DNA of 64,000 nucleotides from Pseudeuparius sepicola (taxonomy: Eukaryota; Arthropoda; Insecta; Coleoptera; Anthribidae): assembly GCA_963920635.1 (NCBI GenBank), contig OY987304.1, positions 34,658,365-34,722,364 of the forward strand, written 5' to 3'. Positions within the stretch are counted from its first letter, which is position 1. Each line of letters begins with the position of its first letter. The notes under the pieces were generated by a model. The model saw only the letters and a program-made list of their open reading frames with translations. It did no database searches and was not told where the DNA came from. Made by a program: the position numbers and the translations under genes. Below are positions 25,401 to 34,045 of this stretch, piece by piece.

Positions 25401-28400
25401 GAGCTATGGTAATGCAAATTGGTACGTTTGGGTTTCCAACAACGCTGAACAAAAAACCGGCATTAATTTTCCTCTAAAAAATCCCTAATAGTATTTCTGG
25501 AAATTTCATCACTAAAACACCGTCTCAGTGGGCCATGAATTTAACGCACGAGGCACCTGAATTGTGCATTTAATGCCATTTTTAAAGCTCTACCCAACAA
25601 AAAAAAGTTTATGAAAATCGAGCTATAAATAAAAATTTTACGGGGGTGGTCAGCCCTTAAGTGTGGCAATAAAAATTTTGAGACTTCCTGTAGAGCTACG
25701 GCAATGCAAATTGGTACGTTTGGGTTTCGAACAATGATGAATTCAGAACTGAGCCTTTTGTGAGGTATTATTCCTTGGGTCATAGGTTGCCATGGAAGAC
25801 AAATGCCAAATTGTAGTAATAATTATTGACAGTTTGCAAGTATATTCACGCTTTGGAAAACAAAATGGGCTATTTTAAGACTTCGGAGAAAAATTAAGAA
25901 GGGAAACTGTGTGAACAATAGGAAGTAGGTATTTTAAAAAGATTTTTCTATTCATGGATTAAGTTTCACGTAAAATATTAATTCCTGTAGTCCCGTTGCC
26001 GTTGCTCTATCTTATACACAAAAAAATTAGAAAAATAAAAAATAAAACATTTTAGTTTTTATGCCTAAATAGGCTTTTTTGCGAAAAATCCATTAACAAC
26101 TAACACTCCGGAAAATCGGATTTTTGATATTTTTACATACAGAGTGTCTCACTTAAGAGTGAAACAACCTTATAACTTCTTTAATTCTTAACCGACCAGA
26201 ACGAAATTTTTACCAAAAGTAGATGGCATTGTTGCCTGCTTACTTCCAGAAAATTAGTCATATTATGATTTTTTTTTCAAAAAAAATGTACTAAAAGAAG
26301 TTGTTTAGGATCGACCCAGAACCCTAAATCCAAAATTTTGTCGAAATCAAAAAATTTTAATTACTTAACTTACTTATTTTAAAATGATTACTTTTTGAAA
26401 ACAACTTCAAAACTTCCATGGCACACTTTTCTAAACGCAGGAAATTCTTTAATTAAATTTAATTTTTTTATTTAATATTTTATTGATTTTGACAAAATTT
26501 TGAATTTAATGTTCTGGATCAATTCTGAACAACTTCTATTAGAAATTAAAAAAAAAGCCTAAATATTATTCAGGATTTTTAGCCTCTATGGCATCGCAGG
26601 TGGCTTTGACTTTGGAGTAGGCAACTATTTTTTTGGAAATAAGTACCTAGGCAACAATGCCATCTCCCTTTGGTAAAAATTTCGTTCTGGTCGGTTAAAA
26701 ATTAAAGAAGTTATAAGGTTATTTCACTATTAAGTGAGACACTCTGTGGACACCCTGGTAAGCTATGGTAGTGAAAAGCGGTATTTGGTTTTTTGGGGTA
26801 TGGCCAAACCAACTGCATTCGTTCTGTCCCTAAATGAATGCCTAACACTTTCGTCATTTTTTGGTACTATTATTATTTTAATCATAGTAGGTCATATGGA
26901 AAACGTAAATTTCCAAAAAAATATTTATATTATATTATATTAAAATTGTATTTTTGAGTGGTATAGAGGGAAAAAATTGAGAATAGCCCAACCGGTTAAA
27001 AATAATGAATGGTCTCGAGTTAAAGTGATACACACTGTGCCCTAGAAAAGAAGACCAACTCAATAACCGTAGTTTCTTGATGTCAAAATATGTCAAAACA
27101 CTTACCTATATTCAAAAATGCTTAAGCCTGGTTCATACAGCTTCTTTATCTTTTAATTTTTCTTTATCTTTAAGAAATATTAAATGTCATTGAATCGCAA
27201 AAATTGGTTTTTGGTTATACTTATTTCCGTGAATATTCTGAGATATTTTATGGTGTAGAATTTAATTTCCTTCATTTTTGTATCTTAGAAATCTGTCTTA
27301 AAAACCATTGTTTTCAAGACAGTTTTTTTGGGAATAAGATACGTGATTTCCAGAAGCGCGAGTTACTGGGAAAGAAAATTAGAAAACTATTAAAGTAATA
27401 ACACAACTCAATATCAGAAAAAAGTTGTTATAAACATGGGGTTCAAAATCGTTCATAAGAAATATACTAAGTGATTTTTATATTTGACATGTAACACATT
27501 GTAACGGTATCTTTGCTAAGAAAGATTTTCCCCTATTTTCTTTTCCTATAGTTACCCCAATGACGTAACCCATCTGGAAATCATGTAGGTATCTTATTCC
27601 AAAAACCCTGCATGTTTATCTCAAAAACAATGGTTTTTAAGACATAAATATCTAAGACACAAAACTTGAATAAAATTAAAATTCTGCTCCATAAAAATAT
27701 TTTGCAGACTCCTTAGACCTAATAGTTGGAGAATAATAGATCAAATGTCGCGATTTTAATTACTTTTTGAGTTAGAACAATGAGAACCAACTGGTCGAAA
27801 TGGATATAAATAATAATAACCTGAGTACCAAATCTCAACTCAATATCTCTCAAATTCACGAAAATAAGTATACTTACCTACCTGAAAACCGACTTTTAAA
27901 ATTCAACGGTAACCCCTTATATCTTTTAAACAATATTACCTATATGAGTATTTAAAAATCTTTTCATAAAAATGTTACCTTCAGGAGTGTCGAACAAATT
28001 ATTTCTGTAATAACATTCATTTGTGAAATTAACTTTTTAGTCATGTACTAATTAAAATTACTAATTACTAAGTACTAATTAAAATTTTCACATTTTCACA
28101 TGTCTGTGATTTCTTTGAAAATTACATTTTATTATACAATATTTTCTTTATTACTATACTCATAGTAAATAAAACTTTTATAAGACTTTCTTGGTACACC
28201 AGACGTATAATATTATTTGCATTCATACACCCGTATATAGGGTGACCCAGAAAAGAAGTTCAACCCATTAACCGCACATTCTTGATGTCAAAATATGGCG
28301 ATGTAACCACCACTTACCTATGTAAAAATGCTACCCTTAATTTTGCCTTAAACCGCAATTATTTCGCAAGCAAGGCAACAGCCCGTTTTAACCCCTCGAT

Positions 28401-31359
28401 TTTCTCCTAAACATCCACCTTCCCCTAGCTTCAACCTGATTTCCTCATGCTATGCTAGGTCCATCCTGTTCAATCATCGAAGGTTTCACGTTTCACCTCA
28501 ATTATCTTTGATCTAAGGTTTACACCCTGTATAGATAAGCAATACAATATTCGAAAATTTCAGTTTTAATACCCATTTCTTAGTAAGTTTTAAAATGAAA
28601 TGGTTTTTCCTCATAACTCATGCTTTTATTAAAAAATTAAAGAATAATATCCACGTTCGTCACGACGTCCAGCGATGCTTGCCAATTTTCTGTGGTTTTG
28701 CCAATAACCCTTCCCTATCACGTCCCATTTAGTAACCATAAAGAAGAATTATATTTTTTACTTTTTGTTTTCCCATAATAAGCCCAGAGCGCAATATTTG
28801 GATCACCCGGTAGTCGGTGTACCTTAAAGCGTTGAGTGAGGAATTCACTTAACGCTTAAAGCCTAAAGATTAGTAGTAGGTACCGGGTTACCCCAGTTTG
28901 GGTTGCTTATGCCTATATATGTACCAGTGTGTCCCAATTTGATACGGGACACCTCAGAACTATATGAAGGACAGGGAAAACAAATGGTCTCTATTTTTTT
29001 ACTGGTAGTCCCAAGGGAGAGTATCACATAGTCGGCGGTATTTGCATGGGGTAATTATTTCATGGCCTGCTATGTTTTTTTAAAATAGCTAATTTTCAAG
29101 AAACCCTATTAGGGATTTTTTTACGACAAAATGTCATAAAGAAAACTTGTTCAGAATGAAAAACTGAGTAGAACTGCGAAATTTCAAAAGTCTAGGCCTA
29201 CTTTAATTTTTAGCTTTTTCGCCCTTTTCTCCCTCTTTTTTCTTAGAAATGTGTCTTTTCTGGAGCTTTCACGTCAAAATATTATTAAGGAAACTTGATC
29301 ATCGTGAAAAAATAAAATTTTGACGTATAAGCTCCAGAAAGACACTTTTCTAAGATAAAAGTGCGAGATAAATCTAAAAATTAAAGTAGGCCTAGCCTTT
29401 TGAAATTTTGCGAGTCTACTCAGTTTTTCATTCTGAACAAGTTTTCCTAATAACATTTTCTTGTAAAAAAATCCCCAAGGGGGATTCCTGAAAATTTGCT
29501 ATTTTAAAAAATCATAGCAGGCCATGAAATAATTACCCCATCCAAATACCACCGCCTATGAGATACTCTCCCTTGGTACTACCAATAAAAAAAATAGAGA
29601 CCATTTGTTTTCCTTGCCCTTCATATATTTCTGAGGTGTCCAGTACCAAATTGGGACACACTGTAGGTACCACCAATAGAAAAAAATGTTCACCTTTCGA
29701 GAAAAAGTCATTCTCCATAATAAAAAATGCTCATAAAACCCTGAAAAATAAAGGTATTGGTAAAAAAATTACGTTTCTTGTATATTTGTTTTTTGTTTTA
29801 TGAAAAATAACTACAACCTATTTAATTTTTTTTCTTTTTTAATATATTGCACTTAAAGAGCTCTAGCAAAGTTTACAGAATAAAAATATTCTGTAAACTT
29901 TGGCTCTAGGTACTTACTCAGTGCAGCATTTCTTATTTAAGCCCTTTGCATGGCCTGCTATGATATAAAACGTAACCCCAAAAATGGCCAAATCCTATTT
30001 GGATTTTTTTAAAGAAAAGAACTTATTGTCCAATCGATTCAGCCATGCTTAAAAACCCTTATACCAAGTTTCAAAGTTGCATCTTATACAGAGCGTTTAT
30101 AATTTAGGTGCAAATTTCGAAAAATGCCAATGTTTGCGGGTACCTACCTATTAACAGGATAAAATATTTTATTGATATTTTTTTCTTTCGATAGAGGTGT
30201 ACTACGGCTTTGAAATAGCACTATTTTGTATTAGCGTAGTTAATAAAAAGTCGAATTTAAGGAAAATAAATTACCTAAACTGAAGATAACAACTAACAAC
30301 AAAATAACCAAGTATCTCTAAATTGTCGTATTTTCTATTATCCCTCCTTCAACTTGAATACATTTTTCTAATCTTCTTTGGCAACTGGCTAAGGTAATGA
30401 GCCATTGCCAAAAAAGATGTATTCAAGTTGAAGGAGGGACAATAGAAAATACTAAAATTTAGACATATTTGGTTATTTGGTTGTTAGTTGTTATGTTCAG
30501 TTTAATTTCTTTTGTTAAAAATAAACGAAGAAAAACCGATATTTCAATAAATTTTACTTTTTATTACGAATGCCCTGTATTAACTAGGCCAATAAAAATA
30601 GTGCAATTTCAAAGCCGTAGTACAGCTTTATCTAAAGAAAAAAATCACTAAAATGTTTTATTCTGTTAATACAGGGTGCCCGCAAACATTGGTATTTTTC
30701 GAAATTTGCGCACCTAAATTTTAAACACGCTGTATAAGATGCAACTTTGAAACTTGGTATTAAGGGTTTTGATGCATGGCTAAATCGATTGGACAATTTT
30801 TTTTTCTTTAAAAAATGCCTAATAAGATTTCGCAATTTTTGGGGTTAGTAGAGTAGAGCTCTTTAAGTTCAATGTACTCAAAAAGAAAATAATTAAATCG
30901 GTTGTTCCGTTAAAAAATACCGATGCAAGAAATTTTTGTATGACGACTGGTTTTTTTTTCGAAAATTGAAAATGTTTGCCATGTTGTGGTATAAGCAACC
31001 CAAACTGGGGATACCCTATATAAAATAATATCAATATATTTTTTTAGAATACAACGGCCAGCATTCAACAAGTTTGTGAATTCTTGGGAAAGTCATACAC
31101 AAATGATCAAATAGGCACTCTTAAAAGTCACTTAGAGTTTGAAAATTTCAAGAGAAATTCGTCTGTTAACGGTGAAGAGCTGAGGGAACTGGGAATTTTA
31201 AGGAAAAATGAAGAAGGGTTTGTCAGAAAAGGAGAAAATGACAATTGGAGAAACTATTTTGACGAAGAATTAAATAAGAAAGCAGACGACTGGATTGAAA
31301 AGAATTTACAGCATACGGATTTACGATTTCCGGGACAAAAAGTTATACTTAAGTTATAA
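12264..31359 (+). CDS. Cytosolic sulfotransferase, 7 coding exons
   Basis: Exons: 12264-12417, 14777-14911, 20520-20619, 23561-23759, 23994-24120, 24176-24270, 31048-31359. All are GT-AG with matching phases and encode 373 aa. The enzyme transfers sulfate from PAPS to small hydroxylated substrates. Motifs seen: the 5'-phosphosulfate loop PRSGTTW (aa about 93-99), KTHLP with the catalytic-type His near aa 180, the 3'-phosphate motif YVARNPKDVAVSFYHL (aa about 199-214), and the C-terminal FVRKGENDNW (RKG near 330). The first ATG in frame is 12174 (403 aa). I chose 12264 because family members start shortly before the EIN-KID-K-NAELL segment, but even this N-terminus is about 30 aa longer than usual. 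Introns 2, 3 and 6 are TE-filled (3-7 kb), while intron 5 is 55 bp. The substrate is not predictable from sequence. Confidence 0.92.
13104..13154. repeat. 26-bp tandem duplication
   Basis: TCTCTAACACCATTTTAGAA and its extension occur twice in direct succession in intron 1 of the sulfotransferase gene. Confidence 0.8.
13425..13990. repeat. Two-unit tandem duplication of about 280 bp
   Basis: Unit 1 (13425-13719) and unit 2 (13720-13990) share AAGTGATAATGG, GTGTAACATTAACC, CAACAAATGAAGT, TTTGCAGCTTCAGTCAGCAC and GCCACGGAGGCTGCTAAAGC, with small indels between. Open frames across each unit shift relative to one another, so coding is not supported. It may be part of a satellite-like family. Confidence 0.8.
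14000..14332. mobile_element. 333-bp TTAA-site MITE with foldback arms
   Basis: Flanked on both sides by TTAA (13996-13999 and 14333-14336). The ends GACGGGGTTGACGACAG and, reversed, GAGGGGGGTTGCCGACAG are followed by GAAAGTGACGTTAGATTTC or a close variant. The arms pair almost to the centre. TTAA duplication is typical of piggyBac and Kolobok elements. No transposase is present. Confidence 0.82.
14912..16369. other. Sulfotransferase intron 2, left part
   Basis: No gene seen. A possible decayed element runs from CAGGGTGTATC near 15214 to a complementary GTGTCTCACCC near 15520, but the arms are too weak to assign. Confidence 0.4.
16370..16403. repeat. (TA)n microsatellite
   Basis: About 15 TA units immediately before a CAGTGTGTCCC foldback end. 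The foldback probably inserted into the microsatellite, which resumes as TATATA at its right end. Confidence 0.95.
16404..17297. mobile_element. 894-bp foldback element at a TA site
   Basis: The ends CAGTGTGTCCCAGGATTAGC are perfect inverted repeats and the arms pair for about 380 bp on each side of a loop near 16800-16900. TA flanks both ends. It holds the internal block CGACAAAATGTTATTAAAGA (16605 on) shared with the foldbacks at 28925 and 54437. No credible coding frame. Confidence 0.92.
17937..18179 (+). pseudogene. Unidentified coding-like remnant, possible retrocopy 3' end
   Basis: An 81-codon frame is interrupted by a single stop at 18063-18065. It reads like real protein: LEFAHFKTILPQRFSEELTQ in the first half, and WVPLEKLLLYVLKNEREIAM then PYGGIGKVEKHHYYV before the final stop. 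AATAAA and an A-rich stretch follow, as at the 3' end of a processed pseudogene. It lies in intron 2 of the sulfotransferase gene in the same orientation. I do not recognise the family. It could also be part of a retroelement. Confidence 0.4.
18255..18420 (-). repeat. Decayed hammerhead-bearing unit, second copy
   Basis: On the minus strand this matches the unit at 21980-22150. GAGGTGCGC is followed by CTGATGG (the last core base is changed from A), a weakened stem II, GAAA, CTGTC and GTGGTCTGCACACC, and then the ATATTGGAAACTAGTTTGGT arm. The core change and broken stem II suggest that it is inactive. Confidence 0.75.
18890..20030. mobile_element. Large foldback element, CCGGGAGATAGTGACAG family
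   Basis: Arms of about 400 bp pair between 19092 and 19946. Examples are GAGATAGTGACAGATTTTTG against its complement, GGTGGGTCCAAAGGGCTATT, and CCACGTGATCTTGTATTTTA. An extra 70-bp-arm hairpin (18926-19070) sits in the left flank. Weaker complementarity continues outward to ACCAATGCTCAACTC and its partner near 19990. No coding frame credible. Confidence 0.85.
20930..20958. repeat. 29-bp palindromic insertion with 8-bp duplication
   Basis: Arms CACAGAAAATATAC pair perfectly around one central base. The direct repeats ATAATTAC flank both sides exactly (20922-20929 and 20959-20966). One arm plus similar flanking bases recurs at 54218-54240 without the second arm. Confidence 0.75.
21758..22150. 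repeat. 95-bp perfect inverted repeats flanking the ribozyme region
   Basis: Arms 21758-21852 and 22056-22150 are identical in inverted orientation over all 95 bases. They contain GGCTTGTGGCATATGGGACA and CCAATATCTAATGGAAATTG. The 203-bp spacer holds the hammerhead core. Confidence 0.93.
21980..22050 (+). ncRNA. Hammerhead ribozyme, type I with short stem III
   Basis: Conserved core CTGATGA (21998-22004) is followed by stem II GGGC/GCCC with a 6-nt loop (22005-22018) and then GAAA (22019-22022). Stem III ACAGG/CCTGT closes on only two bases, and the cleavage triplet GTC ends at 22034. Stem I forms between 21980-21988 and 22042-22050 (AGGTG/CACCT plus GC pairs), with an internal loop and CG-rich pairs next to the core. 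All core bases expected of a self-cleaving hammerhead are present. The short stem III is like ribozymes of Penelope-like elements and retrozymes, which often act as dimers. Which element carries it here is inference. Confidence 0.85.
22448..22492. repeat. Long hairpin with GTGAAAC motif
   Basis: ACGGAAAGGTACACAGTGAA pairs with its downstream complement to form a 44-bp near-perfect palindrome centred on AACGTT. No flanking duplication seen. Confidence 0.8.
22970..23231. repeat. Array of GTGCGGAAAAGT palindromes
   Basis: At least eight copies of GTGCGGAAA or its complement form nested hairpins. Two complete 30-bp palindromes have arms CGTGCGGAAAAGTAT. An outer pair is CTACAAGCGTGCGGAAA with its complement at 23208-23228. 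The two overlapping open frames here (both strands) are by-products of the palindromy. Confidence 0.88.
23333..23364. repeat. 32-bp perfect palindrome with 7-bp duplication
   Basis: Arms CGTTGAGTGAGGGAAT form a perfect palindrome with no spacer. Exact direct repeats ATATTAG flank it (23326-23332 and 23365-23371). Same family as 28830-28854. Confidence 0.85.
23877..23949 (+). tRNA. tRNA-Arg (ACG)
   Basis: 73 nt. The acceptor stem GGCCCTG/CAGGGTC pairs (one G-U), the D-arm is GGCGCAACGGATAACGC, the anticodon arm TCTGA-CTACGGA-TCAGA carries ACG, and the T-arm CCAGG-TTCGAAT-CCTGG is perfect. The discriminator is G73. T-runs after 23950 can end Pol III transcription. It lies inside the 234-bp intron 4 of the sulfotransferase gene, in the same orientation. 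All canonical features are intact, so it is probably functional. Confidence 0.97.
24630..25735. mobile_element. Foldback cluster with repeated units
   Basis: A unit of about 210 bp (containing GTTGGATAGAGCTTCAA, CATGGCCCACTGAGACG and AACCCAAACGTACCAATTTG) occurs twice in forward orientation (24640-24850 and 24922-25120). It occurs once complete in reverse (25390-25610) and once in part (25684-25735). CAGGGTGTTTC and GGAACACCCTG mark internal junctions. No coding. Confidence 0.8.
25737..25910. repeat. Dispersed repeat, copy 2
   Basis: Copy of the 5630-5845 repeat, shorter by about 40 bp near its start. Confidence 0.7.
26140..26746. mobile_element. 607-bp foldback element, CAGAGTGTCTCAC ends
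   Basis: CAGAGTGTCTCACTTAA pairs with TTAAGTGAGACACTCTG. The arms continue with AACCGACCAGAACGAAATTT and AGATGGCATTGTTGCC and their complements. The left flank is TA, the right TG. Confidence 0.88.
26750..28828. other. Sulfotransferase intron 6, unassigned part
   Basis: AT-rich, with no exon between the exon ending 24270 and the one starting 31048. A GGGTGACCC-like word near 28240 and CACACTGTGCC near 27035 may be isolated foldback ends. Confidence 0.4.
28830..28854. repeat. 25-bp palindromic insertion with 7-bp duplication
   Basis: CGTTGAGTGAGGAATTC followed by ACTTAACG forms an imperfect palindrome. Exact direct repeats CTTAAAG flank it (28823-28829 and 28855-28861). Same arm sequence as 23333-23364. 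Confidence 0.8.
28925..29663. mobile_element. 739-bp foldback element, CAGTGTGTCCCAATTTG ends
   Basis: The ends CAGTGTGTCCCAATTTG pair with CAAATTGGGACACACTG. The arms pair nearly throughout (GGACACCTCAGAA, GACAGGGAAAACAAATGGTC, TTCATGGCCTGCTATG). It carries the shared block ACGACAAAATGTCATAAAGA (29123 on) and its complement near 29450. TA follows on the right. Confidence 0.92.
29841..30878. mobile_element. Foldback element near 30.3 kb
   Basis: Outer arms ACTTAAAGAGCTCTA and TAGAGCTCTTTAAGT. Inner arms include AACCCCAAAAATGGC, ATTTCGAAAAATGCCAATGT and GGTTATTTTG/ATTGTCCCTCCTTCAACTTG pairs around a loop near 30370. A 36-bp palindrome has inserted in its left arm only. Confidence 0.85.
29867..29902. 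repeat. 36-bp palindromic insertion with 7-bp duplication
   Basis: Arms CAAAGTTTACAGAATA pair around AAAA. Exact direct repeats GCTCTAG flank it (29860-29866 and 29903-29909). The opposite arm of the host foldback (about 30855-30865) shows the uninterrupted site, AGAGCTCTA. Confidence 0.9.
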
Positions 31360-31409
31360 TAATTCCTACGTTATAAGTTACGAATAATATGAACTGAACT
31401 GATTGATTA

Positions 31410-31415
31410 AATAAA
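31410..31415 (+). terminator. Candidate polyadenylation signal of the sulfotransferase gene
   Basis: AATAAA about 50 nt after the stop codon at 31357-31359. Confidence 0.5.
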
Positions 31416-31419
31416 TTCG

Positions 31420-32239
31420 GTAAATTTATCGCTGTAGTTTTATGCGGTTTGGAAAAAAGTTTATTTAATAATACATAGGTCCTACACATAGACTTTAAGC
31501 AAGGGTCCTACACATAGACTAAGTCTATGGTCCAACATAATTTGCATATGTAGGTAACTATAGTAAGTCCCATCCTTGTAAAATCTTTATTTGTTGACCG
31601 ATTTTGATAAACTTTTTTGTTAGGTAGGTTATTAAAATGCGCATTCAATGAGTATATAGGTACCTTTATTCTTGGGTTGTAATCATGGTCAACTACGTCC
31701 ACTTTTATTAACTCAAATTTCAAATAGTACTATTATTAGGGAGTTTTTAGACAAAAACAGACAACAGATTCTTATTATAAACGCCTACGCCGGTCCTGCC
31801 CTTAGAGGTGTTTATAAGGTCCTCGCTTCTCTCAAGGATGTCTGTTCGTATGTATGCGTAATTCTGTATATGTCCGTACGCTTTTTTCTTGACAGACAGG
31901 GCGCAGTTTTTTATTTTTAAAATCCAAATTTCGCGTGGACATTACGCCTGTAAAAGGGCATGATGCCTAGAGCCGTTCGGCCGTTTGGGCTAGTTTTCCG
32001 ATTTTGGAGTTCGCGGCAAAATTTGAATTTGACCAGGCGCCGGTCGAACCAGCGAGCATTGCCAGGTCTACTGGCATTTTACTAGTTGCTTTGATTTCAT
32101 CTTTGACCTATTGATCTGTACAGTAAAAAATATCAATAGTCCCAAGTGAGGGACTATTATCTCTACAACACTCATCCACTGAGTCACTGTGAGATCCTTC
32201 ATTATGGTATATAACCACATTGGATGCACGTTCTGTACA
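31420..32239. other. Intergenic, no gene seen
   Basis: Contains a short direct duplication of GGTCCTACACATAGACT (31478 and 31506) and a GC-richer stretch near 31930-32050. Nothing resembles a gene. Confidence 0.5.
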
Positions 32240-32490
32240 GTCGAGGATCTTATGTGAAAGCTATTTCGTCTAACTACTTGACCGTTATCTTTTTTGACTC
32301 TGTAAGATCTTGGAGTAGGCCATTTTTTTACAAAAGATTCTGGCCAAATTTGAGCCTCTCTCACAACTACATTTTTCCCTCTCACTAAATTCATTTTTAG
32401 GAGCTGAGTGCCTGTCAATAAAACATATAATTGTCTTTTATTGTTAAGTTTCTCCCTTTCATGGAAAAAATCAATTGTTTTCGATACCAA
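32240..32490 (-). pseudogene. Gypsy-type integrase C-terminal fragment
   Basis: The minus-strand frame contains VRGKNVVVRE followed by WPTPRSYRV and VVRRNSFHIR. This is the typical tail of Gypsy-class retrotransposon integrases (PRSY...RRN...HLR). No other part of the polyprotein and no paired LTRs were found nearby. It is an isolated remnant. Confidence 0.6.
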
Positions 32491-32538
32491 TAAATTTTGT
32501 GAAATTTGTAGTTTTATTCTAAGAAGTCTATTTTAAGG

Positions 32539-33290
32539 TCCTGATTTTTTATGGGGTGAGCATGGATAATGGTCTTAGTTACCGAATACAACAAGACGAA
32601 TAAAACAACAACAATAACCCTATAACCTATATATTTTGTGTACCTAACCCAGAGACCAGAGATATCTCTGACTCTGACCTAACCTCTGAGTCAGAGAAAT
32701 GGAGTAGGGAGAACGAGCTTTGACCTACTGCGCATCCTATTTCCCATATACCTGTATATTTAGGTATATGCTATTTCCAGGCAAATGTAATGTCCGGCAT
32801 ATTGTCCCCAGTTTGACGTTTGCAGTTTGTTTTCAGCGATAGTTGTTGTATTTTCAGCAGAGAAATGGCTTTTGTCGAAGCGATGTAGGTGCGCAGAAGA
32901 GTTTAATTTTCGTTCTCCTAGCTGGCATGCCGTTGTTATCTGTGGTTCGTGGTCGTATCCTGTGATCCTCGAGGCTACAGTCGGGGGAGGGCTCCCATAC
33001 AAGAGCTGGAGAATCGAAGATTATGAAAATATTGATCTCACAAGAGATAAGATACAATCAAGAAAGTCGAAAAAATTTGTATACCACCGTAGACAAAGCC
33101 GTATAATAATATCAATACTGAAGGGGATAAAAGTGGTATAAGTCAGACGTGCACTGCAGCTGCACGCCATTTTATATCCCGAACAAAAAAATAGTCCTGA
33201 TTTTTTTATGGGCTGAGCATGGATCAAGATCTGTTTACGGGTCTTGAGCATGGATAATGGTCGTAGCTACCGAATCCAACAAAAGGTAAA
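32539..33290. repeat. Pair of direct repeats with TGAGCATGGAT motif
   Basis: GTCCTGATTTTTTATGGG, TGAGCATGGATAATGGTC and ACCGAAT-CAACA occur at 32539-32610 and again at 33193-33290. The second copy carries an inserted internal duplication of TTGAGCATGGAT. The spacing of about 650 bp suggests terminal repeats of an old element or a simple duplication. The enclosed sequence has no recognised domain. Confidence 0.6.
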
Positions 33291-33613
33291 AGGAGGTCCG
33301 GAATTTTAAAACAACAACAACATACAGATCGTTGACAACAACCATGGTTTGTAGAGGTTCACTAACCTTGGCCAACAACAACAATCTACCTAACTTCAGA
33401 GCATATAATATGCTCTGCTAACTTCCCCTATTCTGTGACCATTGAGATAGTATGGGGGGGGGGGGGAGAAGCTGTCACGTGACCACAAACGGGAGCACCT
33501 TCGTCGCGTAGTTACTACTTTAGCGTCAGTTGGTTGTTCAGTGTTAAATGTGCAATTTTTGTGAGATATATTTTCTATTTTGAACTAAGTGTGTACAAAA
33601 AGTAATTAAAACA

Positions 33614-33693
33614 ATGGTGTCGTGCGCTGTACGGAGTTGTACGAGTAGGAATAATGTGGACAATAAGAAATCTACAGGAATAACATTTCACAG
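33614..33693 (+). pseudogene. Orphan first exon of a THAP zinc-finger protein
   Basis: ATG opens a 27-codon segment, MVSCAVRSCTSRN then ITFHR, ending at a GT donor (CACAG|GTAACAT). The spacing C-x-x-x-x-C and the TFHR ending before an intron match the start of THAP domains. No downstream THAP exon (W, C..H, AVPTIF-like) was found before the ASCC1 start. It is either the 5' piece of a gene truncated by rearrangement, a transposon-derived THAP exon, or an exon of a long gene reading past ASCC1. Confidence 0.55.
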
Positions 33694-33813
33694 GTAACAT
33701 AAGCAATAGACAAGGCCGCATTAATATAATTTATAATATCCACTTTGGTACTTTATGAAAAGAAAAATATTACCTTTATAACTACTCTAGGTATGTATAT
33801 GACTGACTGACTG

Positions 33814-33833
33814 ACTGACTAAACCCAGCTTTT
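33814..33833. repeat. (GACT)5 microsatellite
   Basis: Five perfect GACT units upstream of ASCC1. A G-run of about 12 lies near 33455. Confidence 0.9.
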
Positions 33834-34045
33834 GATTTCGTCGTTGTTAGTTCTCGTTTTTTTTTTACATTTTTTATAATTTTACTAGGAATACTGTTTA
33901 ATCAGGCCCTGGCGTGTCAGCCACATCGTTACTACTCTTAGCCACACCCCCTGATCCCATTTCTAACATACGGCGTAGTATCGTTATAGCGTCTCCCCCC
34001 TATACTACCTCAATTTCTGTGACCTAACCCTAACCTAAGAAAAAG

